A stretch of 64,000 nt of DNA from Micromonospora sicca (GTDB lineage Bacteria; Actinomycetota; Actinomycetes; Mycobacteriales; Micromonosporaceae). A program made the position numbers and the translations under genes. Below, piece after piece: positions 25,178-35,000 of the stretch. Numbering within the stretch: position 1 is the stretch's first letter; each line of letters starts with the position of its first letter. The notes beneath the pieces are model-generated. The model was not told the DNA's origin. It searched no databases and was given only the letters and a program-made list of their open reading frames with translations. Location: contig NZ_QGKS01000235.1 of NCBI RefSeq assembly GCF_003172935.1, positions 1 to 64,000 of the forward strand. Direction: 5' to 3'.

Positions 25178-25907
25178 TCCTGGGACGTCGAGGAACTGCG
25201 GCGGCTACGTACCCAGCAGGTGCCCGTGCTGCTGTACCCGCCCGGCACCGGCAAGACGGCCATGGTCGAGGCCGCGTTCCCCGACCTGCTCGCCGTCGCC
25301 GGCACCGGCGACACCGTCGTCGGCGACTTCCTCGGCTCCTACAACCCGATCCCCTGCGGCGGCTACGAGTTCGTCCACGGACCTTTCGTCACCGCCATGC
25401 GCGAAGGGCGGGTGCTGCTGGTTGACGACGCCACCCTCATCCCGCCCCGCGTCCTCGCCGTGCTGTACCCGGCCATGGACGGCCGCGGCGTCATCACCAT
25501 CCCCGCCAACGGCAACGAGACCGTGGAGGCCGTCGACGGGTTCTACATCGTCGCCGGCCACAACCCGGGCGTGCACGGCGCGGTGCTCACCGAAGCCCTG
25601 GCCTCCGGTTCACCGTCCACCTGCACGTCACCACCGACTGGGACCTCGCCCGCCAACTCGGCGTACCCAAGCCCGTCGTCAACGCGGCGATCGACCTCAA
25701 CGCCGACCTCGCCGCAGGCAAACCGTGTGGGCGCCCCAGCTGCGCGAACTGCTCGGCTTCGCCAAAGTCCGCGACCACCTGGGCATGACCGCCGCCCTGG
25801 CCAACCTGGCCGGCATCGCCCCGGAGGACGCCCGCGACGACGTCACCGCCGCCCTGTCCCGGCACACCGGCACCCCCATCACCGCGCTCGCCCTCGGCAA
25901 GCGCTGA
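25178..25907 (+). pseudogene. MoxR/NorQ-type AAA ATPase, 5' end missing, two frameshifts
   Basis: Reads WDVEELRRLRTQQVPVLLYP, with Walker A PPGTGKTAMVEAAF, VVGDFLGSYNP, YEFVHGPFVTAMREG, Walker B VLLVDDATLIPPRVLAVLYP and VAGHNPGVHGAVLTEALAS. Near 25603 the frame shifts and continues RFTVHLHVTTDWDLARQLG. Near 25722 it shifts again and ends TVWAPQLRELLGFAKVRDHL to TALALGKR. Both shifts are restored by one extra C in a C run (TCC(C)GG and GGC(C)AAA). The first residues are absent and a stop lies immediately upstream in frame. It pairs with the VWA gene 33 bases downstream, a classic MoxR-VWA unit. Confidence 0.8.
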
Positions 25908-25940
25908 CCCCATCCACCCCCCTCTGGAAGGAGCCAATCC

Positions 25941-27567
25941 GTGTCACACCCCAACACCCACCTGCGCACCGGCACACCGCCGGCCCGGGCCGGCGCCCGC
26001 GACTGGCAGGCCTGGTCCGCAGCGTGGACCCGGCACGTCCCGCTGCTGACCGGCCGCACCGACCTCACCGTCCTCGTCGCCCCCGGCGCCGCCGGCACCG
26101 CACGCGAATGCTTCTACCCCGACCTCAACCGCATCGAGGTCGACGCCACCTACATCGCCGACAGCCCCGACATCACCGACCCGGCCAAAGCCCGGCACAA
26201 GCGCCTCGTGCCCACCGGCTACGGGCTGCTCGTGCACGGCGCCGCGCACGCCGCGCAAAGCCGCTGGACCACCCCGCCGATCCTCGCCGACGTCGCCGAC
26301 ATGCTGGAGGATTCCCGGGCCGAAGGCCGCCAACGCGAGCGCCGCCGAGGTGACCGCCGCTGGCTGCGCCACGTCGTGAAAACCCTCCTCGACCCCGACG
26401 ACGCGGCCGTCGACGACCCGTGGCACGCCGGGCAACTCGCCGGCCTGCTCCTCGCCCGGGTCGACGTCCGCATCGTCACCAGCAAGGACGTCCGCGCGGT
26501 CCGCGCCGCGGTTTCCGGCGTCCTCGGACGCAAACGCCTGCGGCAGCTACGCGACATCTGGCGGGAAGCCCACACCTGCGACGACACCGACGCCGACACC
26601 ATGATCAGCCTCGCCCGGCGGTGGTGCCAGGTCCTCGGCATCGACCCCGACCAGCAGTACGACACCCCGGAGCCGGACGCCGGGCAGTTCGCCGGCCGCC
26701 TCGCCGCGGCCCTCGTCGACTACCTCGCCGTCGCCTCTGGCCTCACCCCGGCCGAGTACGCCGCATCGCTGCTGGCCCGCCGGCACAGCCCACCGTCGGA
26801 GTGGGACCGCCGGGACCCGACCGAGCAGGAACACCGCGCGGCCCGCGACCTCGCCAACCGGCTGCGGCAGGCCCGCACCCAGCACCCCGAACCCGGCCGG
26901 CGGCCCTCCGCGATCCCACCCGGCCGGCTCCGCACCCGGCAGGCCATCACCGCCGAAGCACAAACCGCCGCCGGGCAACTGCCAACTGCTGCCCCGTGGC
27001 AGCAACGCGCCCAACTGCCACCCGAGAAACCACGTCTGCACCTGGCGATCCTGGTCGACCTGTCCGGCTCGATGGACCGCCACACCGAGGCGATGTCGTC
27101 CGCGGCGTGGATCTTCGCCCACGCCGCCCGCCGCGCCGAGGCAACGACCACCACCATCGGCTTCGGCGACCGCACCACCGTCCTGGTACCTCCACGCACA
27201 TACCCGAAGCAGATGCTGCACATGCGCACCGACTTCGCCACCGCCACGTTCCCAGAAGCGGTCAAGGTCGCCGACCAACTCCTCGACCTGCGCCACGGCC
27301 ACGCCCTACGGATGCTCGCCGTCGTCTCCGACGGCTACCTCGACGACATCCCCGCCGGCCAACGCCTAGTCACCACCCTCCACCGGGCAGGCTGCGCCGT
27401 GCTGTGGCTGCACCCCGCCGACCCGCCCGCCGCCGGCGAGCCGACCGACCCGGACCAGGTCTGGGGGAAACACCTTCACGCACGCCACCACCCTGACCCT
27501 CACCGACTCGGTCGAGGCCATCGCCGCGATCGCCGACGCCGCCGTCACCGCGCTCAGCCAGGCCTAG
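25941..27567 (+). pseudogene. VWA-domain partner of the AAA ATPase, one C-terminal frameshift
   Basis: About 541 residues if restored. The N-terminal domain has YPDLNRIEVDATYI and YGLLVHGAAHAAQSRW, which resembles the HExxH region of CobT/DUF2201-type VWA proteins but with Gly where Glu is expected. The C-terminal von Willebrand A domain has a MIDAS motif (LAILVDLSGSMDRH), ATTTTIGFGDRTTV and MLAVVSDGYLDD. Near 27466, in a G5 run, the frame shifts and ends TFTHATTLTLTDSVEAIAAI to LSQA. Such proteins usually work with MoxR AAA chaperones to remodel or metallate a target. Start ATG 25941 follows GGAAGGAG. Confidence 0.8.
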
Positions 27568-27617
27568 AACCGACCCGGGCCGGACCCGTCCGGCAGCCAA
27601 CCAGTCCCACCCCACGC

Positions 27618-27654
27618 CGCGGCGCTGCAACGGCTGCGGCCGGGCAGCGCCGCG
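27618..27654 (+). terminator. 11-bp hairpin after the VWA gene
   Basis: CGCGGCGCTGC (27618-27628) pairs perfectly with GCAGCGCCGCG (27644-27654), about 50 bases after the VWA stop. The rest of 27568-27872 shows no convincing gene. Confidence 0.6.
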
Positions 27655-27872
27655 CGGGGCGACCCACGACGTACCCAAACCCCGGGAATCACGGGGCTGC
27701 CGCCGGCTATCCGCCCGCGTCTCGCGAGGCCGGCAGGGGACGGCCTCCGCCGGCGGTCCGCGACTTGACCATCCCGCGCCATCGAAGCGTGCATGCATCG
27801 CGTCCCCAACTGGCCCTGGCAGGCCGGGCCCGGACGCGAGACGACGCTGCGCCATGACAAGGAGTTCATCCC

Positions 27873-28370
27873 ATGCGCTACGGCACCGACAGCGAACACC
27901 CCTTCGACACCGACAACCGGGCCTGGCGACGCCTCGGCGACGTCACCAGCGAACACTTCGACGCGATCACCGGACCCGTGACCCGGACGAGCGGCCGGTC
28001 CTGCTCACCCTGCGCGACATGCAGACCGGGGACACGGTCACCCTCGCCGTCCTCGACTCCCTGGAAATCCGCGACCCGCACGCGCGGTCTTGCCGAGCCC
28101 GGCGACTTACCCCCGGGGCCGGTGGCTCCCACCCGGCAAGCAGGCGGTAATACTCGCCAGCGACCTGGCCGGGCTGCCGCCCGCCACCTACGACGACCCG
28201 ACGACGGCAGCGCCGCAGATTTCACCCGCCGACGACGGGCGCCGGTGTACCACCTGTACGTCGAGCGAGACCACCGACAAGATCAACGCTGTCGAGGCCA
28301 CCTGCAGCCGCAGAGACAGCGCCGTGCCCCTCGGCCGCTGGGTTGGCAGATCGTCCAAGACGCCTCATGA
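27873..28370 (+). pseudogene. Unknown small protein broken by three apparent one-base losses
   Basis: A coherent protein can be assembled only by moving between frames: MRYGTDSEHPFDTDNRAWRR to SEHFDAITGP, then DERPVLLTLRDMQTGDTVTL to LEIRDPHAR, then GRWLPPGKQAVILASDLAGL to PATYDD, then DFTRRRRAPVYHLYVERDHR to LGWQIVQDAS. Each step is a net loss of one base. No family is recognised. A good ribosome-binding site (AAGGAG) precedes ATG 27873. Confidence 0.55.
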
Positions 28371-28396
28371 GGGCTCCTTTGACCGAGCGGCGGACC

Positions 28397-28435
28397 GTCG
28401 GCCGCCGACGCCCCGATGGAGGGCCGGCGGCCGAC
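28397..28435 (-). terminator. Hairpin after the RHS-tip paralog gene
   Basis: GTCGGCCGCCG (28397-28407) pairs with CGGCGGCCGAC (28425-28435), 11 bp, just beyond the stop of the leftward gene at 28442. Confidence 0.7.
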
Positions 28436-28441
28436 CTGGCG

Positions 28442-28969
28442 CTAGGCGGGCCGAGCCGCCGCTCGGGCGGCGTCCACCGCCCGGTTGCACCGTGATGCGC
28501 TCAGCTTCGCGGCCCGCATGGCCGCCTCCCGCCGCTCGCCGTCCGGACTCTCCACCTCCTGGTACGCGGTCCGGTAGAGCTGGAGCCCGGGAACCGGGCC
28601 GTCGAGGACCGTCACGGCCTCGTGTGGCTCCGCCATGTTGCTGGCCTCCTGCTCCGCAGACAGCCCCACCGTGTGCAGCGGTGGCCCCGCGACGACCTCC
28701 AGCCCGGCCGACAGCGGGTCGGCCGAGACACTGGCCAGCACCGCAGCGGGCGGCCACCGCTTCGGTGCTCTTCGGTCGTGCTCGTAGCGGAGCTGCCATA
28801 CCCAGACCTGACCTGGCTGCCACTGCCAGCAGACCAGGTCCGGTCCGCCCGCTCGTTGTACGTCGGCTGTCACCAGCAGCTCGGGGCGGGCGGTTATGAG
28901 CAGGTGGGCTCGCAACGCCAGGGCGGTGCCCTCGGCGAGCGGGTTCGGACCCGCGTCCGTGTCGTCCAA
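28442..28969 (-). CDS. Paralog of the RHS C-terminal tip with lost nuclease motif; candidate immunity or decoy
   Basis: 175 residues from TTG 28969, chosen because GGAGG lies 5 bases upstream and homology begins soon after. It aligns along most of its length with the last part of the upstream RHS protein: GPDLVCWQWQPGQVWVWQLR here against GPDLICWECEPGKVWVWEFK there, then PLSAGLEV, GLQLYRT and AKLSAS in the same order. In the RHS tip the D...E-x-K spacing fits a PD-(D/E)xK nuclease. Here E and K are replaced by Q and R, so it should be catalytically dead. Lying directly after the toxin gene, it occupies the normal place of an immunity gene. Orphan tip or decoy are alternatives. Confidence 0.75.
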   Translation of the reverse strand: MDDTDAGPNPLAEGTALALRAHLLITARPELLVTADVQRAGGPDLVCWQWQPGQVWVWQLRYEHDRRAPKRWPPAAVLASVSADPLSAGLEVVAGPPLHTVGLSAEQEASNMAEPHEAVTVLDGPVPGLQLYRTAYQEVESPDGERREAAMRAAKLSASRCNRAVDAARAAARPA

Positions 28970-28995
28970 GAGAGCCTCCTTCCTTCGGGAGTGGG

Positions 28996-29035
28996 GCCGC
29001 CCGGACCCGGTCGCGTCCGACCGGGCCCGGGCGGC
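28996..29035 (-). terminator. Long hairpin between RHS gene and its paralog
   Basis: GCCGCCCGGACCCGGTC (28996-29012) pairs with 29019-29035 over 17 bp with a single mismatch and a 6-nt loop. It begins 5 bases after the RHS stop. It may terminate the RHS transcript or attenuate read-through into the downstream paralog. Confidence 0.75.
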
Positions 29036-29040
29036 ACTGG

Positions 29041-32000
29041 CTAGAACCAGTGGGACAGCGCTCGCCCGGCGGAGTTCGCGTAATGCTCCAGCTTCGCGAT
29101 ACCGGAGCTGACGTACTCCTCGGAAGCCGCCGCACCCGCTCCCGCTTCGCCGGCGAACCAACCGGCACCTATCACCACTGCACCTCGGATCAGTACGTAC
29201 CCGGCGACGATCGCACCGGTGAACAGGGCCACGTCGCCCCAGAAGCTGCCGCCGACCACGGCGCCGTCGTCCAGCATCGCCCGGCTGTGTGAGCCACGCG
29301 AGTGACCGTGGGAATGCTTCCTCGGGCGCGGGTTGCGTGACGTACGTCCTGGCCGGTTCTTCTTGGTTCCCTTGGTGCGCGCCTCCTTGGTTCTGCGCTT
29401 CGGAGGTACGTACCCCGCCGCTTTCGCCTTCTTCTTCTCCTTGGAGGCCGCCAACTTGGCGGCGTCGCTCTTCTCATGGTGCTCCTGAGCGGCGGGGCTG
29501 TCCTCGTCCTGCTGGTCGGTCCGGTAGAGCTGAAGACCGGCTACGTTTGCCGCGTCGTGCACCGTTACCAACTCTGCGGGCTCCGCCACATTGGTGGCCG
29601 TCTGCTCGTAGGGCTTGCCGATCGACGCGAACGACGGTCCGGCCTCCACCTCCAACCCGGCTGAGAGAGGGCTCTTCCTGGCCTGCTCGATGTGCTCCTG
29701 CAACTCCGTCGCCAGAGATCCGGCACCGTCCCGGTTGTTCTCTGACTTGAATTCCCAGACCCACACCTTGCCAGGCTCGCATTCCCAGCAGATCAGATCC
29801 GGGCCCTGCTCGTTGAGGGTGGAACCCCAGATGATGGCCTGCCCGTCATTCATGCCGACCAGAACCTGCATGCGAAGCATGATGGCCGTCATGTGAGCGG
29901 GCGTGTTTCCCGCGTCCAGCCCGGTCGGGTCGCTGCTCGACGTCGGGTTGTTGTCGGCATACGCGTACCCGTTGCTCTGCTGCGGGTCGGCGACGTTAAG
30001 CAGGTGGTCCGGGCTGATGAAGCGTCCGGTGTCCGGGTCGTACATCCGGGCGCCGAGGTGGACCAGGCCGCCGGGTTCGGTGGTGCCACCCACGAATCCG
30101 TGCGGGTCGGGCCAGGTCGGGGTGGCGCCCCTGGCGTTGCCGAACGGATCCTGCTTGCGGATCGTCGTCTGCAGCGTGGTGGAGTCGACCACGATCTGCG
30201 CGGTGCCCTGTTGGTCGGTGGCGTGCCACATGACCGGGCCGGTGTTGGTGCGGGTCGCCACGACCGCACCGTTGGCCAGGTAGTACCTGGTGACCCCGGT
30301 CAGGGCGCCGTTGGCGTCACTGGTCAGTTCGGTGCCGCCGAGGTAGAGCGTGCTGCCCTGCGGTCCGCGCTGGATGAGCTCCGTGCCTGCGGCGTCGTAG
30401 AGGTAGCTGGTCTGCTGGTCTCCCGTCGTCGCATGGATGGTGGCGGTGTCGACCTGGCCGCCGTCGGTCCAGGTGTAGTCGGTGGACAAGCCGCCCACCG
30501 TTCGGTTGGTCGTCAGCCCGGCCGCGTTGTAGGTGTAGCTGGCGGTCGTGCTGCCGTTCGGCCCGGTGGTCGCCACACTCGAGAGCGCGTGCGGCTGGCT
30601 GCCGCCGGCTGCCGGGAATGAATACGTGGAGACCGTGTCCGCCGCCCCGTCCAGCCCGTGGCGGGTCAACCCGGTGCGGTTTCCGACCGAGTCGTAGCGG
30701 TAGCTGTTCCAGTAGGCGTCGGGCCCGCCTACGGTGCTGGTGGATGGTGCCGCGACGCAGCCACCGGCCGCGGGCGTGGTGGTCCACGCCTCGGTCAACT
30801 CCTGCAGGTTGTCGTAGCCGAAGCAGTGTGAGTCCGTGGTGGCCCCCGCCTGCTGGCTGTCAACGGAGGTGAGGTTGCCGGCCGGATCCCAGTTGAACTG
30901 CTGGCTGAGTCGCTCGTCGAAGGTGCCCGGCGTGGTCTGGTTCTCCGTGGCGACCTGGACGCTGCGCGCCCGGTGTGTGTCGTTCCAGGCGTCGGTGGTG
31001 ACCTGGACCCGCTTGCCGCCGGAGCCCAGCGTCATCTGGTACACCGAGCCCCACGACGTGAAGGACGTGGCGGAGACGTAGGTGTCCTGTCCCGACGCCG
31101 TCAACTGGTAGCCGTTGGCGTCGTAGCCGTAGGTCACGGTCTCCGCGCCTAGGGCGCCCGCCGCCGGGTAGGTGAGGGAAGCGGGTGAGCCGTCCGCGTT
31201 GTACGCCGCCGTGGTGGTCCAGGTGCCGGCGAGGTCCTTCTCGCTGGTCGGCACGGTGACCGAGGTGCCGAGCCGCCGGTATGCGTCGTCGTACCCGGTC
31301 GCTGCGGTCACGTACTGGTCGGTGCCGTGCCAGCGCGTCGTGGAGCCCACCTGACCGTTGACCACCGTGCCGTCGGACAGGGTGTCGTACCTCCAGGTCG
31401 CCAGGACGTATCCGGGCGCGCTGGTGCTGCCGTGCCACTCCCCGGTCTCCCGACCCAGGGCGTCGTAGGTGTAGGCGAGCGTGACGCCGCGCGAATCGGT
31501 CGCCGTCAACCGCTGCCCGGCGTCATCGTAGGTGTAGGTGCTGGTGCCGGAGTCCGGGTCGGTCTCCGAGATCAGCCGGCCGCGCAGGTCCGAGGAGCGG
31601 GACCAGGTGTTGCCGTCCGGATCGGTCACCGACACCAGGTCGTTGAGCCGGTCGTAGGTGTAGGTGCTGTGGGTGTACGAGCCCGACAGGTTGCTGCTGC
31701 TGTAGTGCCGTACCTGGGTGATGTTGCCGCGGACGTCGAAGATCGACTGAGTGGTGATTCCGCCAGTCGGCGCGATCTCCGCAGAGCGGTCACCCTGGTA
31801 CGAATAGGTGGTCTGCCATTTGGCCGTGTTGGCCGAGTAGAAGGCGTCGACGACCTTGCGCTCCAGGTTGTCGTAGGTGAGGCGGTGCTGGGTCGGCACG
31901 TCGGTGTCGGCAAAGCTGACCAGCGTGCCCGACGGCCCGGAGGCGTTGTTCCAGAAGCTCGAAACCTTGGCGGTCAGAGCGCGACCGTCGTACGTAGTGT

Positions 32001-35000
32001 CGGTGATCATCCGGCCGCCGACCGAGACCGGCGCAGGTTCCTGGGTCTGGCGGGTCCGCATCATCCCGTCATAGATGGTGTACGAGGTGATTTGATTGCC
32101 CGACGGCCCGAGGAGCTGTGTCCGGACCCAGTTCGGCGCAGTCGCCGACAGGTTGTAGGTGTACTGCTTGTCCGGGTTTCCCGAGGTGGCCCGGTTGTTC
32201 AGCCACACCTTCGTCAGCCGGCCCAACGCGTCGTACTGGGCGGTGGTGACCTTGCCGTTCGCGTCGATCACCGAGGTCGGCGTGGCCTTCCCCGGGTCCA
32301 CTGTGGTGGTGCTGGTCCAGCCCAGCGGGTTGGTGGTCGTCGCGCTGGTCACCGGACCGCCGGCCGCGGGTGTGTAGGTGACGGAGGTCTTGTGGTCCAG
32401 CGCGTCGTAGGTCGCCTTGGCCCGGCCGTAGCCGTCGTAGTCGGTGCGGTCCGACTGCTTCCAGGTGCGGGTCCCCGAGCTGACCGAGGCGAGGTCGTTC
32501 GAGGTGGTTGGCAACCCCTTTGTCGGTGCCTGCCCGTTCGCCAGGCCGTCGTAGTTGGTCTGGCTACCGCCTAGGTAGTCACCATCCCCAGGATTGGTCG
32601 CGCAGTTGGTGGTCAGCGTCTGGGAGGGAAAATCGACCAGGTAGTTCGTTCCCGTGGTGTTGCGAACGTAGTCGGTGTGCTCGCAGACGTCGTCGCCGTT
32701 GGTGGAGATGTCGGCGAGGTCCTTGACGTCGGTCGGCAGCCCGTAGCTGTCGTAGCTGGTGAGGCTGTCGGTCCAGCGGTACGACGACGAGGTGGGCAGC
32801 CAGGTCCGGGTCTGCTCCTCGGTGTCGGTGACCATGTACGCGTTGATGTCCTGCCCACCCGTGGCCGGGGTGGCCCGGGTGGCGGTCAGCGTCACCGTCG
32901 GTGTGTTGATGGTGGACCCGACGACCGTCGAGCCGTCGACGGAGTCAGTCTGCCGTTCGAAGCCCTGACTGCCGTCGGCGTCGAGCAGGCGCGCCTGCCA
33001 CTTCTCCGTGACCAGCGTGCCGCAGTCGTCGATCTCGAGCTGGGTGCCGTTCGCGGCGGTGTTCGAGCCGGCGGTGTTGAGGCACCGGCCGGCGTGCGGG
33101 TTCTTCAGCGTGCCGTCGGACTGCGGCACCCAGACCTGTCCGACACCGCCGGAGCAGTCGTACAACTGCACCTTGGTGCCGTTGGCGGTGCCGGCCCCGA
33201 CCACGTCGAGACACCGCCCGGAGACCGGGTTCAGCAGAGTGCCGTCGGCGCGCAGCTGCCACGCCTGGTTGGCGGCTCCCGTGCATCCCCAGCTCTGCAC
33301 CTTCGTGCCGTTGGCCGTGCCGTAGGCGGAGAGGTCGACACAGCGATTGGCTTGGGCGACCGCGAGGGCTCCGCTGTTGCGGGGCTGCCACAGCTGGGCG
33401 AACCCGCCGGAGCAGTCGTAGAGCTGCACGTTGGTGCCGTCGACCGTGCCGGACAGGTTGGTGTCGAGGCACCGGCCCGAGACGGGGTTCTTGAGCGTGC
33501 CGTTCGGCTGGCGTTCCCACACCTGGTTGGTGGCGCCCGTGCAGGTCCAGAGCTGCACGTTGGTGCCGTTGGTGGTGCCGTAGGCGCTCAGGTCGAGGCA
33601 CTTGCCGGTGGCGGGGTTGACCATGATCGGCCGGCCGTTCGCATCGAACTGCCGCTGCCACACCTGGTTCGTGGCGCCGGTGCATGACCAGACCTGGATG
33701 TTGGTGCCGTCCGCGGTTGCGTTGCGTGAGATGTCCAGGCACTTGAACCCGATGCCGGAGATGGCGGTCGTGGCGCCCGGCGTGCCCAGCGGTGTGAGGA
33801 GCCCGACCCGCCGGCTGTTCCAGACGACGGACTGGTTGTCGGCGCTGGCGATGCCGTCACCGTCCATGCCCCGGTAGTACAGATTGGTGGTGACGGTCTG
33901 CGGACCGCCGGACGCTCCGTGGGTGACCGTGACGGTGGAGTAGCCCCGCCATTGCGACCACGACCGGTATGCCAGGGTGCTCGTCTCGTTGTAATCGTGG
34001 CGCCAGAGCGCCTCGTCGGAGGAGCCGGCTGTCGAGTACGTGTACGAGGAAACCTCGTCCGGCGAGCCGCCGGTGAGGTCCCGGTTGGTGACCGAGGTGA
34101 CGACGTACTTGTTGAACCAGCCCCAGCCGGCGGGCGCCTGCTTCGGCTCGAAGTACACCGGGAAACACCGGTACGGGTTGGCGTACGGCACCGGCGGGTA
34201 GGCGCGGGTGCAGTCGGAGGTCGAGTAGCTGATCAGGGTCTGGCCGCCGGTGCCGTTCACGATCGACGTCAGCCGGTAGTGCACGTACGGCGGTACGCCC
34301 ACGTCGTTGCCCCAGTCGACCCGGTTGTACATCTGGGTGCCGCCGAAGGTCACCGCCGGCTCGGCCAGACTGGTGCCGTCCGGCGCGTAGCCGGTGTGGG
34401 TGACGCTCTGCAGCCAGAGGTTGGGCGACGTGTCGGCCCCGGCCGGGGAGATGTTGTCCCCGCTCGACGGGTACGTGTAGGTCAGGTCCCACTGGTCGAC
34501 CTTGTGGTACGCCGCGGCCGCGCTGTCCCACACCTGCGTGTAGACGGATGACAGCTTGTACCGGGTGAAGAACGCCGGGCTCAGCAGACTCGGACACGAC
34601 GTGGTGGACGAGCAGTACAGGTCCCACGGGGTATCCGGGTAGTCGGTGGTGTTCTGGCCGCAGGAGTTCAGGCACCGGTTGGTACGGGTGAACCACGCCT
34701 GCATGGGCGCACTTCCCGTGGCCTCGGAGCCGGCCCTGGTGCCGTAGTCGATGTGGTCGAGCGTCCCGGCGAGGTCGTACGGGGCCACGCCGGTGTTGTT
34801 GTTGTGGCCGTAGTAGCCGGAGAACTTGTTGTAGAAGTACGTCATCGAGTTCCCGGTCGGGTCGATGACGTAGTCCAGGTTCCAGCGGTAACCCTGCTGG
34901 CAGGAAGCGTTGGCGAAGGTCGCGTTGTAGCAAGGCTCACCGGACTGATTGCCGTACACCGGCTCGGTGAGGACCGAGTTCGTCGCCGCGGTGTCCGTGC

